The notes: generated from the letters alone by a model not told the origin. DNA of 43,053 nucleotides from Verrucomicrobia bacterium ADurb.Bin006 (GCA_002071485.1 MWFF01000185.1:1-43053); one strand, 5' to 3'; shown: positions 17,137 through 26,843, counted from the stretch's first letter. Numbers and translations: made by a program.

Positions 17137-17673
17137 TCACCAGCTTACCGGAATCTTCCTGGTGTTGCCGAAGCGGTCCTTGAAGATCAGGTGGTGCTGG
17201 GTGTGACCGTATTCGTGGACGAGCTTGGTGATTTTCACGTCGTAGCAGCAGTATTCGGCGATCTCGATCAGCTTGCCTTCCCGAAACCACCGGATGGCCT
17301 GCATGCCGTCGCTCGTCTTTTCGATGCCCAAGGTAGCCGTGGCAATCGAATCGAGTGAGAGCCGATGCGGCAGCGTTTTCTGCAGCTCGACCAGCATATC
17401 GAGCGTTGGGATTTGGGATCGATCGAAGAACGGAGAATGGCCGGCCAGGACCTCGTAGTCGAACCGCAGGATATTGAATCCGACAACACGGTCGGCCCGG
17501 CGCAACTCCTCGATCAGGTCGTTGACGCGGGATTCGGGGTAGATCTGGTAGGTCCCGCGGGCGGTGCTGAAGGTGACACCGACGCTCATGCGCATGTCGC
17601 GAATCTTGTTCCAGCCGCCGACCTCCTCGGCGGACTTCTGCGTTTCAAGATCGAAGTAGACGATGTTGCTCAC
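17137..17673 (-). CDS. DEDD-type 3'-5' exonuclease / RNase H-like protein
   Basis: 178 residues with the ribonuclease H-like exonuclease fold. Exo I is 'VYFDLETQ' (Asp8, Glu10). Exo II is 'VVGFNILRFDYEVLAG' (about 82-97). Exo III is 'EYCCYDVKIT', a Y-x3-D arrangement as in DEDDy exonucleases. The protein is a stand-alone domain like those attached to some DEAD-box helicases (YprB type). The substrate (DNA or RNA) cannot be told. It is downstream of lysA on the same strand with a 64-base gap and convergent with the small membrane protein gene. Confidence 0.8.
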   Translation of the reverse strand: MSNIVYFDLETQKSAEEVGGWNKIRDMRMSVGVTFSTARGTYQIYPESRVNDLIEELRRADRVVGFNILRFDYEVLAGHSPFFDRSQIPTLDMLVELQKTLPHRLSLDSIATATLGIEKTSDGMQAIRWFREGKLIEIAEYCCYDVKITKLVHEYGHTQHHLIFKDRFGNTRKIPVSW

Positions 17674-17737
17674 AGGCTGGGTCTGGCTTAGCAGGGAGTG
17701 CGTCCCCGCTCAATACCGGAGTCGATCGAAGGACAGT

Positions 17738-19075
17738 TCACCGCGGCCGGCGGCGGCTCGAGGCCGGCCGGGCCTGCCAGGACGCAGCCCGTTCGCCTTC
17801 CCAGATGCGTTCGAGAGGCTGACGTCGCCGCACGCAATCAGCCCGACGCTCGCTGACCAGAATCTCCGGGGGAAACGGGCGGCTGTTGTAATTCGAGCCC
17901 ATGACCGCGCCGTAGGCCCCAGCGCTGAACAACGCGAGGTATTCGCCTTCGTCCACCGCCGGCAAAAGCCGGTCGCGGCAAAAGAAATCGCCCGACTCGC
18001 AGATCGGTCCGACCACGTCGAACAAGGCTTGCGCTCCGCAGCGGCAGCGGAGCGGGAGGATTTCGTGATACGCGTCGTAGAATGCCGGACGCACCAGATC
18101 GTTCATGGCGGCGTCGACAATGAGAAACCGTTTCTCGCCTGTCTTCTTCACGTACTCGATGCGAGTGACAAGGATGCCCGCGTTGCCGACGAGAAACCGG
18201 CCGGGCTCGACCAGGATTTTCAGGCCCAGCGGACGCAGCAGGGGGACGAGCTTCGATGCGTACGTGACGGGGGTGAGCAGTCCTTTGGCCGCGGGCGTCA
18301 CCCACCAGTCGGGCTGGCCGCTGGCCAGAGCGGATTCGTAGACGATGCCAATCCCGCCGCCGATGCTGAAGAACTCGATTCCGTATTTCTTCGCCAGCGT
18401 GGCGGCCAAAGGCGCGACCCGGCGCACCGCCGACTCGAACGGTTTCACCTCGGTCAGTTGGGATCCGATGTGCATTTGGATGCCCCGAAGCCGCAGATGC
18501 TTGAGCCGGGCGGCGCGCTGGTAGAGCGGCAGAACGCTCTCGAAAGCGATCCCAAACTTGTTCTCGTAGGTGCCGGTGGTGATCTTGGCATGGGTCTGAG
18601 CGTCGACATTCGGGTTGACGCGCACGGCCACAGGCGCCCGTTTCCGGAGCCGAGCCGCAACCCGGTCGATCCGCGCCAACTCGGCCTCGCTCTCGACGTT
18701 GAACGCATAGATCCCGCGGCGCAGGGCCAGGGCGATTTCGGCTTCCGTCTTCCCAACACCGGCAAAGACGCATCGCGCCGGGTTGCCGCCCGCCGCTATG
18801 ACACGCTCGAGTTCGCCCGCGCTGACGATGTCGAAACCCGATCCGAGGTCGGCGAAGGTCCTCAAGACGGCGAGGTTCGAGTTTGCCTTGACGGCGTAGC
18901 AAATGAGGTTGTCCAGCGGAGCCAACACCGCATCGAGGCGTCCGTAATGGTCTTCGAGAGTCTTCTGGGAATAGACATAGAGGGGTGTGCCGTACTCTCG
19001 GGCGAGTCGTTCCACCCGCAATCCCTCACAGTGGAGATGCCCATCCACGTACCTGAAATAATGCATGATCCGCAT
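17738..19075 (-). CDS. lysA: Diaminopimelate decarboxylase
   Basis: 445 residues. A PLP enzyme that makes L-lysine from meso-diaminopimelate in the cytoplasm. Visible are the PLP Lys in 'CYAVKANSNLAVL' (about 59-71), 'GSGFDIVSAGEL', the active-site His in 'HIGSQ', 'SIGGGIGI', 'EPGRFLVG' and the C-terminal catalytic Cys in 'CESGDFF', followed by 'GAYGAVMGSNYN'. The C-terminus ends in an Arg-rich tail (ASWQARPASSRRRPR) that is unusual but in frame. Start is ATG 19075 or the in-frame ATG 19066; neither has a strong ribosome binding site. Confidence 0.95.
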   Translation of the reverse strand: MRIMHYFRYVDGHLHCEGLRVERLAREYGTPLYVYSQKTLEDHYGRLDAVLAPLDNLICYAVKANSNLAVLRTFADLGSGFDIVSAGELERVIAAGGNPARCVFAGVGKTEAEIALALRRGIYAFNVESEAELARIDRVAARLRKRAPVAVRVNPNVDAQTHAKITTGTYENKFGIAFESVLPLYQRAARLKHLRLRGIQMHIGSQLTEVKPFESAVRRVAPLAATLAKKYGIEFFSIGGGIGIVYESALASGQPDWWVTPAAKGLLTPVTYASKLVPLLRPLGLKILVEPGRFLVGNAGILVTRIEYVKKTGEKRFLIVDAAMNDLVRPAFYDAYHEILPLRCRCGAQALFDVVGPICESGDFFCRDRLLPAVDEGEYLALFSAGAYGAVMGSNYNSRPFPPEILVSERRADCVRRRQPLERIWEGERAASWQARPASSRRRPR

Positions 19076-19158
19076 CTCTGCCAGACTCGAGGGCTCTTGT
19101 CACGACTGGAACACCATAAAGCTTTACCCCTGACCGCACCACGCGTAGGTTCGGACCC

Positions 19159-19788
19159 GTGGATCCACACGATTTCACGGTGCGCCGCGCCACGCTCGAT
19201 GACCTGCCGACGTTGAAGGGGCTCTGGGATGTCAATCGGCTTCCCGCCCTCGATCTCGAACGCCATCTGACGGAGTTTCAACTCGTCTTGCGGGCGGACG
19301 GCGTGCTTGCGGGAGCGGTGGGGCTGCGCGCCTGCGGCGCCCAGGGGCTGGTCCACAGCGAAGCGTTCTATTCACAGCAACTCGCCGATCCGGTCCGGTC
19401 CGCGGCCTGGCAGCGCCTGCAAATCCTGGCCCGCAACCAGCGCTTGGGCCGGCTCTGGATTCATGGCGAAGCCGCCCCCGGCTGGCAGGCGCTCGGATTC
19501 AAGCGGGCCATGGCCGAAGACCTGAAGAAGCTGCCGCCGATTCTGGGAGGCGAACTGGGGCCATGGTTCACCGTCGCGCTGATCGACGAGACTGCGTTGG
19601 CCGAGGTGGTCGAGCGAGAGTTGACTGTCTTCCAGCAGGAGGCCAGGGCCGAGAATGAGCGCCTGCGGCAGCAGGCCCTCTGGTTCAAGTGGATTGCCGG
19701 CCTGATCGTGTTCGGCTTCCTGGCCGGCGCCGTATGGGTCCTCTACCGCGTGTTCTCCTCCCAGAATCGCCGCCGAATCCTCCGCTGA
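19159..19788 (+). CDS. GNAT-like domain protein with a C-terminal membrane helix
   Basis: 209 residues from a GTG start. The N-terminal part ('TVRRATLDDLPTLKGLWDVN', then 'RADGVLAGAVGLRACG' and 'LQILARNQRLGRLWIHGEA') has the layout of a GNAT acetyltransferase, although the acetyl-CoA loop is weak. A short coiled coil ('VVERELTVFQQEARAENERL') leads to one membrane helix (about 174-198, 'WIAGLIVFGFLAGAVWVLYRV') and a basic tail, so the domain would face the cytoplasm. It precedes the GH116 gene by 27 bases, possibly in one transcript. Substrate unknown; it may be a non-catalytic GNAT fold. Confidence 0.65.
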   Translation: MDPHDFTVRRATLDDLPTLKGLWDVNRLPALDLERHLTEFQLVLRADGVLAGAVGLRACGAQGLVHSEAFYSQQLADPVRSAAWQRLQILARNQRLGRLWIHGEAAPGWQALGFKRAMAEDLKKLPPILGGELGPWFTVALIDETALAEVVERELTVFQQEARAENERLRQQALWFKWIAGLIVFGFLAGAVWVLYRVFSSQNRRRILR

Positions 19789-19815
19789 AGCAGAGGCAAT
19801 TCGAGAAGGCATCCT

Positions 19816-22800
19816 ATGAATCCGAACTCGGAATCGTCTTCGAACGGGGGCTGCGCGTGTTCAGGCGGCTGGCCGCGTCGCGACTTTCTCAAAGCCGTCG
19901 GCCTGGGAACGGCTGCGGCTGCAGTGCATCCATGGGAGGCCATGGCCGGCCCGTTCACCAGGGCCGATTTCGAGAAACTGGTCCCGCGCGACAAGAAGCT
20001 GCGTCCGGAATGGGTGAAATCGCTGTTCGAGCGTGGCGAGCGGACCGTCTATCGGGGGTCGGACCTGGATCACATCGGGATGCCGATTGGCGGGCTATGC
20101 GCGGGCCAGGTGTATCTGAGCGGCGACGGGCGGCTTATGCACTGGGACATCTTCAACCAGCACATTGGCACGGGGGCGGAGCATTACGCCAAGCCGATGG
20201 CGATGAACCAGCCTTTCATGCAGGACTTTCATATCCGCGTGACCTCGGGCACAAGGAGCCGGGTCCGCCGACTGTGCCGCGACGACTGGCGCGACGTATC
20301 GTTCAACGGGCAGTACCCCATCGGGCGCGTCGAGTATCGTGATCCGGAGTTCCCGGTCAGTGTCGATCTCGAGGCGTTTTCGCCATTCATCCCTTTGAAT
20401 ACGGCGGATTCGTCGCTCCCGGCAACGGTCATGCGCTTCAGAGTGCGCAACACGAGCGATGCGGGGGTTTCAGTGCAGCTCGGTGGGATACTGCAGAATG
20501 CCATCTGCCTTCACACAGGGAAGACCCGGCAGGGATTCCGCTGCAACCGGCTGGTCCGTGAGGAAAACGCATTGATCCTCGAAGCCTCGGCCGAGGATTT
20601 GCCCGCGGGGCCGTCCACGGCGCGAGCCGACATCGGTTTCGACGATTTCGAGCGGGAGAGCTATGGCGATTGGCTGGCCGGCGGCGCGGCGTTCGGGAGC
20701 GGGCCGGTCGAAATGACGCGCATTCCGCAGTACCAGGGCGATGTGGGGGGACGAGGGCGTCGGGTGGTCAACAGCCACGCCTCGGCGCCGGGCGGGTCGG
20801 TCGAGGAGAAGGACCGGGCACAGGGGACGCTTACGAGCAGGGTCTTCTCGATCGAGCGGGACTACATCACGTTTCTGATCGGCGGGGGGGCCCATGCAGG
20901 CCGCACGTGCATGAACTTGCTGATCGAGGGTGAACCGGTGCTGAGCGCGACCGGCGCCAATGACAACCGAATGCGCCCGATGAGCTGGGACGTGCGCCGC
21001 TGGATGGGGAAGAAGGCGTCGCTCGAGATTGTGGATGCAGAATCTGGCGGCTGGGGCAACGTGGGGATCGACGATATTGTGTTCAGCGATCGGCCGCGAG
21101 AACCGCTCGGCCCGCTGGCGAACGAGACGGATTTCGGGACCATCTGTTTGGCGTTGCTCGAAGCGCGGCCTGACGACGTGGGACAAACCAATCTGACGGA
21201 GCTGACGGGCTTGTTCAACTCCGACAAGACGTCCGCGGCCCCGACGCGCAAGCCCTTTGGCGATGATCCAATTGGCGGTTTGACGCGCACCATCACGCTG
21301 GCGCCCAACACGGAGGCCGCTGTGACCTTCCTGCTGACCTGGCACATGCCGAACCTCAAGATGGATCGGCTGCCGCCGGGCCGGCATTACGCGACGCGGT
21401 TCGAGTCTGCCGCGGCCGTGGCCCGGTACATCGCACGGCATTTGGCGAGGCTCAGTGGCGAGACGCGGTTGTGGCACGACACGTGGTACGACTCGACCCT
21501 GCCCTATTGGTTCCTCGATCGGACGTTTCTGAACACTTCGATTCTCGCCACCTCGACGTGCCATCGGCTCGGAAACGGTCGGTTCTGGGCGTGGGAGGGC
21601 GTCGGTTGCTGCCACGGCACGTGCGGTCACGTCTGGCAATATGCCCAGGCGATGGCGCGGCTGTTTCCCGAACTCGAACGAATCACGCGCGAACAGGTGG
21701 ATTTCGGCCTCGCGCAGCAGAAGAACGGCGCGATCTATTTCCGCGGCGAGTTCAACAACATCCCGGCCATTGACGGCCAGGCCGGCACGATCCTGCGCGC
21801 GCTGCGCGAACACCAGACGTCGGCCGACGCGGCGTTTCTGAAGCGCAACTGGCCGCGGATCAGGCGGGCGATGGAATGGTTGATCGCGAAGGACGAAGAC
21901 GGCGACGGACTGATCACGGGCAATCAACACAACACCCTGGACACGGACTGGTACGGCCCGGTGGCATGGCTCAGCGGACTGTACCTTGCGGCGCTCGCCG
22001 CCTCCGAGGCGATGGCGCGCGAGGTGGGCGATCAGGAGTTCGGCGACAGGTGCCATGCGATCCTCGACGTCGGGCGCGCGAAGCTTGTGCACGAACTCTT
22101 TGACGGCGACTACTTCATCAACAAACCCGATCCCAAACACGCCGAGGCGATCAACTCCGGGAGCGGGTGTCACATCGATCAGGTCATGGGACAAAGCTGG
22201 GCGTTTCAGGTCGGACTTCCTCGCGTTCTTCCCGAGACCGAAACGCGTGCGGCATTGAGGGCGTTGTGGCGCTACAACTTCACGCCGGACGTGGGGCCGT
22301 ATCGGACGGCCTACAAGCCGGGGCGCTGGTACGCGATGCCCGGCGAGGCGGGGTTGTTGATGTGCACATTCCCGCGGACGGACTGGGATTACGAGCAGGC
22401 GAAGGGAAAAGGGGCGGACTGGGCGGCAGGCTACTTCAACGAGTGCATGAATGGGTTCGAATACCAGGTCGCGGGTCACATGATCTGGGAAGGGATGGTC
22501 CAGGAGGGACTGGCGATCACGCGGGCGGTGCATGACCGCTACCACGCCTCCCGGCGCAATCCGTGGAACGAAGTCGAGTGCGGCGACCATTATGCCCGGA
22601 GCATGGCGAGCTACGGCGTGTTTCTTGCCGCCTGCGGCTTCTCCTATCACGGCCCCAAGGAACACCTGGGCTTTGCGCCGCGGTTGACACCGGAGCAATT
22701 CAAAGCGGCGTTCACGACCGCGGAAGGCTGGGGATCATTCGAGCAGAAGCGGACACCGGGCGGACTCGAAGCGGCGATTGACCTCAAGTGGGGGACGCTG

Positions 22801-22980
22801 CGATTGCGCGTCGTGAAGCTGAAGCCGGCGGACGGAACGGTGCCGGCATCTCTGAGGGTGCGAGCCGCCGGGCGCGACGTGCCTGCAATCCTTGAGATGC
22901 GGGAAGGCCAGGCCGAGATTCGTTTCAACGATCTGGTCGAACTGAAAAGGGGCGAGAGGCTCGTTCTAACGCTGGGCTGA
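19816..22980 (+). CDS. Tat-exported GH116 glycoside hydrolase (GBA2/beta-glucosidase-like)
   Basis: 1054 residues. The N-terminus carries a twin-arginine signal ('WPRRDFLKAVGLGTAAAAV', RR at 21-22), so the folded enzyme is exported. A first beta-sandwich domain begins at 'IGMPIGGLCAGQVYLSGDGR'. The catalytic (alpha/alpha)6 domain has the nucleophile region 'FWAWEGVGCCHGTCGHVWQY' and the acid/base region 'NTLDTDWYGPVAWLSGLYLA', placed as in GH116 enzymes. The family includes beta-glucosidases, xylosidases and the non-lysosomal glucosylceramidase GBA2. An insert at about 275-435 looks like an extra carbohydrate-binding sandwich, which makes it longer than usual. Its last 15 bases overlap the convergent DUF6807 gene. 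Confidence 0.88.
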   Translation: MNPNSESSSNGGCACSGGWPRRDFLKAVGLGTAAAAVHPWEAMAGPFTRADFEKLVPRDKKLRPEWVKSLFERGERTVYRGSDLDHIGMPIGGLCAGQVYLSGDGRLMHWDIFNQHIGTGAEHYAKPMAMNQPFMQDFHIRVTSGTRSRVRRLCRDDWRDVSFNGQYPIGRVEYRDPEFPVSVDLEAFSPFIPLNTADSSLPATVMRFRVRNTSDAGVSVQLGGILQNAICLHTGKTRQGFRCNRLVREENALILEASAEDLPAGPSTARADIGFDDFERESYGDWLAGGAAFGSGPVEMTRIPQYQGDVGGRGRRVVNSHASAPGGSVEEKDRAQGTLTSRVFSIERDYITFLIGGGAHAGRTCMNLLIEGEPVLSATGANDNRMRPMSWDVRRWMGKKASLEIVDAESGGWGNVGIDDIVFSDRPREPLGPLANETDFGTICLALLEARPDDVGQTNLTELTGLFNSDKTSAAPTRKPFGDDPIGGLTRTITLAPNTEAAVTFLLTWHMPNLKMDRLPPGRHYATRFESAAAVARYIARHLARLSGETRLWHDTWYDSTLPYWFLDRTFLNTSILATSTCHRLGNGRFWAWEGVGCCHGTCGHVWQYAQAMARLFPELERITREQVDFGLAQQKNGAIYFRGEFNNIPAIDGQAGTILRALREHQTSADAAFLKRNWPRIRRAMEWLIAKDEDGDGLITGNQHNTLDTDWYGPVAWLSGLYLAALAASEAMAREVGDQEFGDRCHAILDVGRAKLVHELFDGDYFINKPDPKHAEAINSGSGCHIDQVMGQSWAFQVGLPRVLPETETRAALRALWRYNFTPDVGPYRTAYKPGRWYAMPGEAGLLMCTFPRTDWDYEQAKGKGADWAAGYFNECMNGFEYQVAGHMIWEGMVQEGLAITRAVHDRYHASRRNPWNEVECGDHYARSMASYGVFLAACGFSYHGPKEHLGFAPRLTPEQFKAAFTTAEGWGSFEQKRTPGGLEAAIDLKWGTLRLRVVKLKPADGTVPASLRVRAAGRDVPAILEMREGQAEIRFNDLVELKRGERLVLTLG

Positions 22981-23967
22981 TGCCGGACTCACCTGCGCGT
23001 ACTCGGCATACCGCTCGGCCACTTTGGCTTCCTGCTCGTCGCCGCGATGGAAGTAGAAGCGGTAGCGCCACGTGACACTCTGGCCTGCCGCCACTTCGAG
23101 GTCACCGGTCCCCGCCGGTTTCTTCTCGAAGTCGTGGATTCCGAACGGATTCGCCGCGAACAAACCGTAGTCGCGCACGTGCCAGTGCGTGGGATGGCGC
23201 GGATTCCACGGATGATCGAAAATGGCGACACCGACGGTTTGGCCTTCCACAGGTCCATAGTAATCAACCCACTTGGCGCGTTTGCCCCAGGTAGCTCCGT
23301 CGCGAAGCCCCTCGCTATTCACGATGTGCCCCTCGGCCGGCTTCCTGTTGCGCGTCAGGCGCATCGCCTCGTTCAGGCGCAGAGCCATGGTCCCTTCCTT
23401 CGTGTCGCCGAACGTCAGCGGACCTTCCGAAGCATGAATTGTGATCTCGAAATCCACAATCCGATCGGCGGTGCGGTTGTGAATGCGGATGGTGCGTTCG
23501 TCCGTTGCAATGAGCGTGCCGTCTTTGGCCACCAGCTTGTTGGCCGCCCGGATCACGCCGAACTCCGGACCGGACTTCACCTCGAGGAACTTGTCATGGA
23601 GAGTCCTGCCGGCATTGGCTCCCTCGGACCAGAAATCATGGCCGTTGACGGCACCGTGGGCCCACCAGAACGAACGCTGGTGAGGGTGATCGCGCTCCTC
23701 CCCCTCGACTTCCTTCATCGGCCAGTTGCGCGTCATGGGCAGGCCGGCCGGGCCGAGGACCGGGTAAAGGAACGGACGGGAGAAGCCTCGGTAGCGGTAC
23801 TCGGAGAAGAGTTCTCCTCCGATTTCGATGCGGAGCTTGCCATCGAGATCGGTGATCCGTACTCCCGAGCCATCCGCGGCGTTTGTTGTGTGCAGGAAGA
23901 GGAGAATGGCGACCGCGGTGCAGACGAGGCCTCCAAGACGTCGAAAGGGCATGCTTAGGCTGAGCAT
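22966..23967 (-). CDS. Exported DUF6807 (PmoA-like) protein
   Basis: 333 residues from ATG 23967 (or 23952). The open frame reaches 24150, but only these starts put the signal peptide (LGGLVCTAVAILLFLHTTNA) first. It matches the PmoA-like DUF6807 family common in Verrucomicrobiota and Planctomycetota: 'YPVLGPAGLPMTRNWPM', 'DHPHQRSFWWAHGAVNG', 'GVAIFDHPWNPRHPTHWHVR' and 'YRFYFHRGD'. The conserved His residues suggest a beta-sandwich metal or sugar site; the reaction is not known. It converges on the GH116 gene with a 15-base overlap. Confidence 0.85.
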   Translation of the reverse strand: MLSLSMPFRRLGGLVCTAVAILLFLHTTNAADGSGVRITDLDGKLRIEIGGELFSEYRYRGFSRPFLYPVLGPAGLPMTRNWPMKEVEGEERDHPHQRSFWWAHGAVNGHDFWSEGANAGRTLHDKFLEVKSGPEFGVIRAANKLVAKDGTLIATDERTIRIHNRTADRIVDFEITIHASEGPLTFGDTKEGTMALRLNEAMRLTRNRKPAEGHIVNSEGLRDGATWGKRAKWVDYYGPVEGQTVGVAIFDHPWNPRHPTHWHVRDYGLFAANPFGIHDFEKKPAGTGDLEVAAGQSVTWRYRFYFHRGDEQEAKVAERYAEYAQVSPASAQR

Positions 23968-24009
23968 CGGGGCGAGCTTAGGAAGCGGAAGCGGATGGTC
24001 AACAAGAAA

Positions 24010-24476
24010 GCTCGACACACCAAAGCCCGGCGCGTCCGGCATCGAGTGTGTCGCCCGGTTGTGGCGACTCCTGCCGCGCACGCAGGTCATCATGCTCGCA
24101 ATCGAGGAAGACATCGACCGGGTGTTCGAATCCCTGAAGGCCGGCGCCACGGGCTACCTGGTCAAACATGCCAGGCCGGAGAAGATCCTCGAAGCCGTGG
24201 CCGAGTTCCAGCGCGGGAGCGCGCCGATGTCCAGCGCCATTGCGCGCCGGGTGGTGACGGCGTTTCACCAGCCGCCCTGCGAGGGTGGCGTCGGCGAGGC
24301 GCTCACGGTGCGCGAGGAGAACATACTCCGTCTGTTGGCCAAAGGCTGCCGATCCAAGGAATTCGCCAAGCACCTCCGGATAGGGGTCAGTACGGTGAAT
24401 ACGCACGTCCGCCATCTATTGGAAACTGCACGTCCGCTCCCGTGCGGAGGCCGTGGCGCGCTACATGGGGCGGTGA
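24010..24476 (+). pseudogene. Decayed NarL/FixJ-type response regulator
   Basis: The frame contains the second half of a receiver domain ('PGASGIECVARL', 'VFESLKAGATGYLVKHARPE' with the conserved Lys) and a LuxR-type helix-turn-helix ('LTVREENILRLLAKGC', 'LRIGVSTVNTHVR'). The first half, including the phosphoacceptor Asp, is missing. Near 24415 the frame breaks: the expected end 'KLHVRSRAEAVARYMGR' is found in the next frame, up to the TGA at 24476. This is therefore a 5'-truncated, frameshifted remnant wedged between the DUF6807 gene and the HzsA-like gene. Confidence 0.75.
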
Positions 24477-24512
24477 GCGCCGCCCCCTGGGTTGGCGTCG
24501 AGCGCCGCTCGT

Positions 24513-26843
24513 TCACTGGACCTTCGGGGGCGGCACAGCCCGGCCCTCGAATTGGGCAAGCTGCTCGTCTTTCGAATAGGTGCCGTAGAAAGGCGCGTTG
24601 GCATCCAGCCAGAGATAGAGGCAGCGCCGATCCCCGTCTGGCAGCGCCGCCTCTGTGCGATGCGTCGGGTCCTCCAGAATGCCAGTCAGCGGGCTGGCGT
24701 CCGCCCCGATGCGACCTGGAGGCGTCGAGGCCTCTGCGATCGAGGCGCCGCCCCACTCGAACCACCGCAGAAACGGCCTCAGGTTCTGGTAGGATCGCGT
24801 GAAGGGCGGCGCCGGATCGCCCGTGAGAATCAGCGCGCTTGTGTCGGCGCCGGTCGATCCGTCGTGGCAGCGGACGCAATGCCGGTCGAGGACGGGTTGC
24901 ACCAGCCGTGGATAGCTCAACGGGCAACTGCCGTCAGGACCGGGTTCGAGGTGTGAAGGCGGGCGTTTCGAGGCCAGGGTCGGACGCGTGATCGGCGTAT
25001 TGCGCCGCGGCTCGTGGCAACCCACACAGCCCCTGCGTTCTCCCGGCTGGAGGTAGGTCACACTGCGCATGCTCTGAATGGCGCGACCGGCGGCGTCGAC
25101 GGCCTGAAAGTACAGCGGCTTGCGGGCCGGAGCTCGGAAATAAGCCGATCCGTCCGACTCCACCGGCACGATCCCCAGGAGCAGGCGGGCGCTCTCGGCA
25201 TTTGCATGGCCGATGCGGGGTTGATTGGCGACGTGCGTGTGCGTCTTGGGGAGGACTTGAAAGACCCGGAGCTGACGAACCGGACGGTCGGTAGGCATCG
25301 GGCGGAGGCTCAGGCGGACATCGGTGAGGAGGAATTCGCCCTCGTCGCCCAAAGCCGGATCGAGCGTGCTCGCAATGGCTGGGGGCGCCGGCCGCGGAGC
25401 CAGGGGGATCGGGTACATCGAGGACGCCTCCGGATCGCGGTAGAGCAGTTCGAGGTTCCCCGCGCGATCCAGGTAATAGAGCCCGGTGCGCGTGTCGCGC
25501 AATTCGCCCGAACTCATGCCGGGCAGCGGCTCGTGGCTGAAAGCGACCAGAAACCAGTCTTCCGACAACGGCCAGGGGCTGTGGAAATAGCTCTTCGGCC
25601 ATCCCGCCGCCTCGGCGAAACAGACCTCCGGCGTCAGGACTTCCATATCCTCGAGCCGATCTTCGCCCGTCTCCGGATCGAGCGCGGCGCGCTGCGGATC
25701 GACAATCACCAGCGAGCCGCCAACGTCGGCATGATGGGCTCCGGCCACGAAGACAATCCGCTGGGAGCCCGGGATGGCGCGCGGCTGATAGCATGCGTTG
25801 ATCCGCGTCGTGTAGTTGCCAAACAGCGACACCGGGTTCGAGCCGTCGGGATTGCTGGCCCAGAGACCGTGGAAATTCGCCGCCGAGCGATCGACGTAAT
25901 CCCAGCGCGTGTACACGATCCGACCGTCGTGAAGGACAAACGGATGCCATTCGTTGGTCTCATGCCACGAGAGCGTTTTCACATCCGATCCGTCCTTGTT
26001 CATCCGGTGAAGCGTGTAGGCCGGAAGCGGTTCCCACTCATTGTGGCACCGGCCATAGCCGCCGCGCCGGGTCGACATGAACGCGAGGGCGCCATCGGGC
26101 AGCGGACAAGGATCGAAGTCGTCGTTGGGACCGTCAGTCAACCGACGCAAGCCGGAGCCATCGACCTCGATCGCGTACAACTGGAAACAGCGCCGATCGG
26201 CCGAGTTGAAGTCCGGCTTGCGCAGCGCGCGCTCGGCAAACGCGAAGTAGAGCGTGCGCGCGTCATAGCCGAGCGCCAGCGTGGTGTAATTGCCTCGGGG
26301 CAGCCGACCCGCAATCAGATCGCGCACCTCGAACGAGACCCCGGGCCGTTCGAGCACAAAGACGCCGCCGCCGGCCACGTCGCCGTAGTCGTAGAAGTAC
26401 CCGAGGTATTCGTGCAGCATCTGGCAGACAAACCGATGCCGCTTCATGAAAGCGATCGGCTGCCCTGTAACGGCAGGATTCCGCAGTGCAAGGACGCGTC
26501 CGCTCCACCGCACGCGATGGTACAAGGCAATCCGCTCAGCAGACGGCAACCGACCGGCCGCTCGCGCCTCGGTCCGCAGTGATTCCCATGCGCGCCTCTC
26601 GATGTCCAACTCCGCGGGTGGGAGTGCCGACGCCAGAATGTTCAGCAGACTTTGCCCCCGCACCACCGCGGCTTCGAGGGCCTCGATGCTCCCGGGCTCG
26701 CGGCCCAAACGGCGTTCCTGAGCTGCCCAATCCGCCTCGACCGTCGACTTGAGCTCAGGCTCGACCGGGCCTGGGTGCACCGGGATGCCAGAAGCCGAGG
26801 CCCAGAGCGCACAGGCCAAAAAGAGGTGGGACCTGGTCATCAA
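24513..26843 (-). CDS. HzsA-related exported di-heme protein with PD40 repeats
   Basis: 776 residues with a signal peptide (SHLFLACALWASASG). The central part has PD40/TolB-like strands ('DGSGLRRLTDGPNDDFDPCP', 'NKDGSDVKTLSWHETNEWHP', 'NPDGSNPVSLFGNY'). Two c-type heme motifs lie near the C-terminus: 'CVGCHE' (about 607) and 'CVRCHDG' (about 652). This architecture is that of proteins related to the hydrazine synthase alpha subunit, widespread in Planctomycetota and Verrucomicrobiota and not evidence of anammox. It probably acts in the periplasm; its reaction is unknown. The TIM-barrel gene lies 52 bases further right on the same strand. Confidence 0.82.
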   Translation of the reverse strand: MMTRSHLFLACALWASASGIPVHPGPVEPELKSTVEADWAAQERRLGREPGSIEALEAAVVRGQSLLNILASALPPAELDIERRAWESLRTEARAAGRLPSAERIALYHRVRWSGRVLALRNPAVTGQPIAFMKRHRFVCQMLHEYLGYFYDYGDVAGGGVFVLERPGVSFEVRDLIAGRLPRGNYTTLALGYDARTLYFAFAERALRKPDFNSADRRCFQLYAIEVDGSGLRRLTDGPNDDFDPCPLPDGALAFMSTRRGGYGRCHNEWEPLPAYTLHRMNKDGSDVKTLSWHETNEWHPFVLHDGRIVYTRWDYVDRSAANFHGLWASNPDGSNPVSLFGNYTTRINACYQPRAIPGSQRIVFVAGAHHADVGGSLVIVDPQRAALDPETGEDRLEDMEVLTPEVCFAEAAGWPKSYFHSPWPLSEDWFLVAFSHEPLPGMSSGELRDTRTGLYYLDRAGNLELLYRDPEASSMYPIPLAPRPAPPAIASTLDPALGDEGEFLLTDVRLSLRPMPTDRPVRQLRVFQVLPKTHTHVANQPRIGHANAESARLLLGIVPVESDGSAYFRAPARKPLYFQAVDAAGRAIQSMRSVTYLQPGERRGCVGCHEPRRNTPITRPTLASKRPPSHLEPGPDGSCPLSYPRLVQPVLDRHCVRCHDGSTGADTSALILTGDPAPPFTRSYQNLRPFLRWFEWGGASIAEASTPPGRIGADASPLTGILEDPTHRTEAALPDGDRRCLYLWLDANAPFYGTYSKDEQLAQFEGRAVPPPKVQ

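Noticed and set aside
20470..22698. 742-residue minus-strand open frame
   Set aside because: Antisense shadow of the GH116 gene; Arg/His/Pro-rich with no domain.
24513..26843. Evidence for anammox from the HzsA-like protein
   Set aside because: HzsA-related proteins are common in non-anammox bacteria, and no other hydrazine synthase subunit is present.
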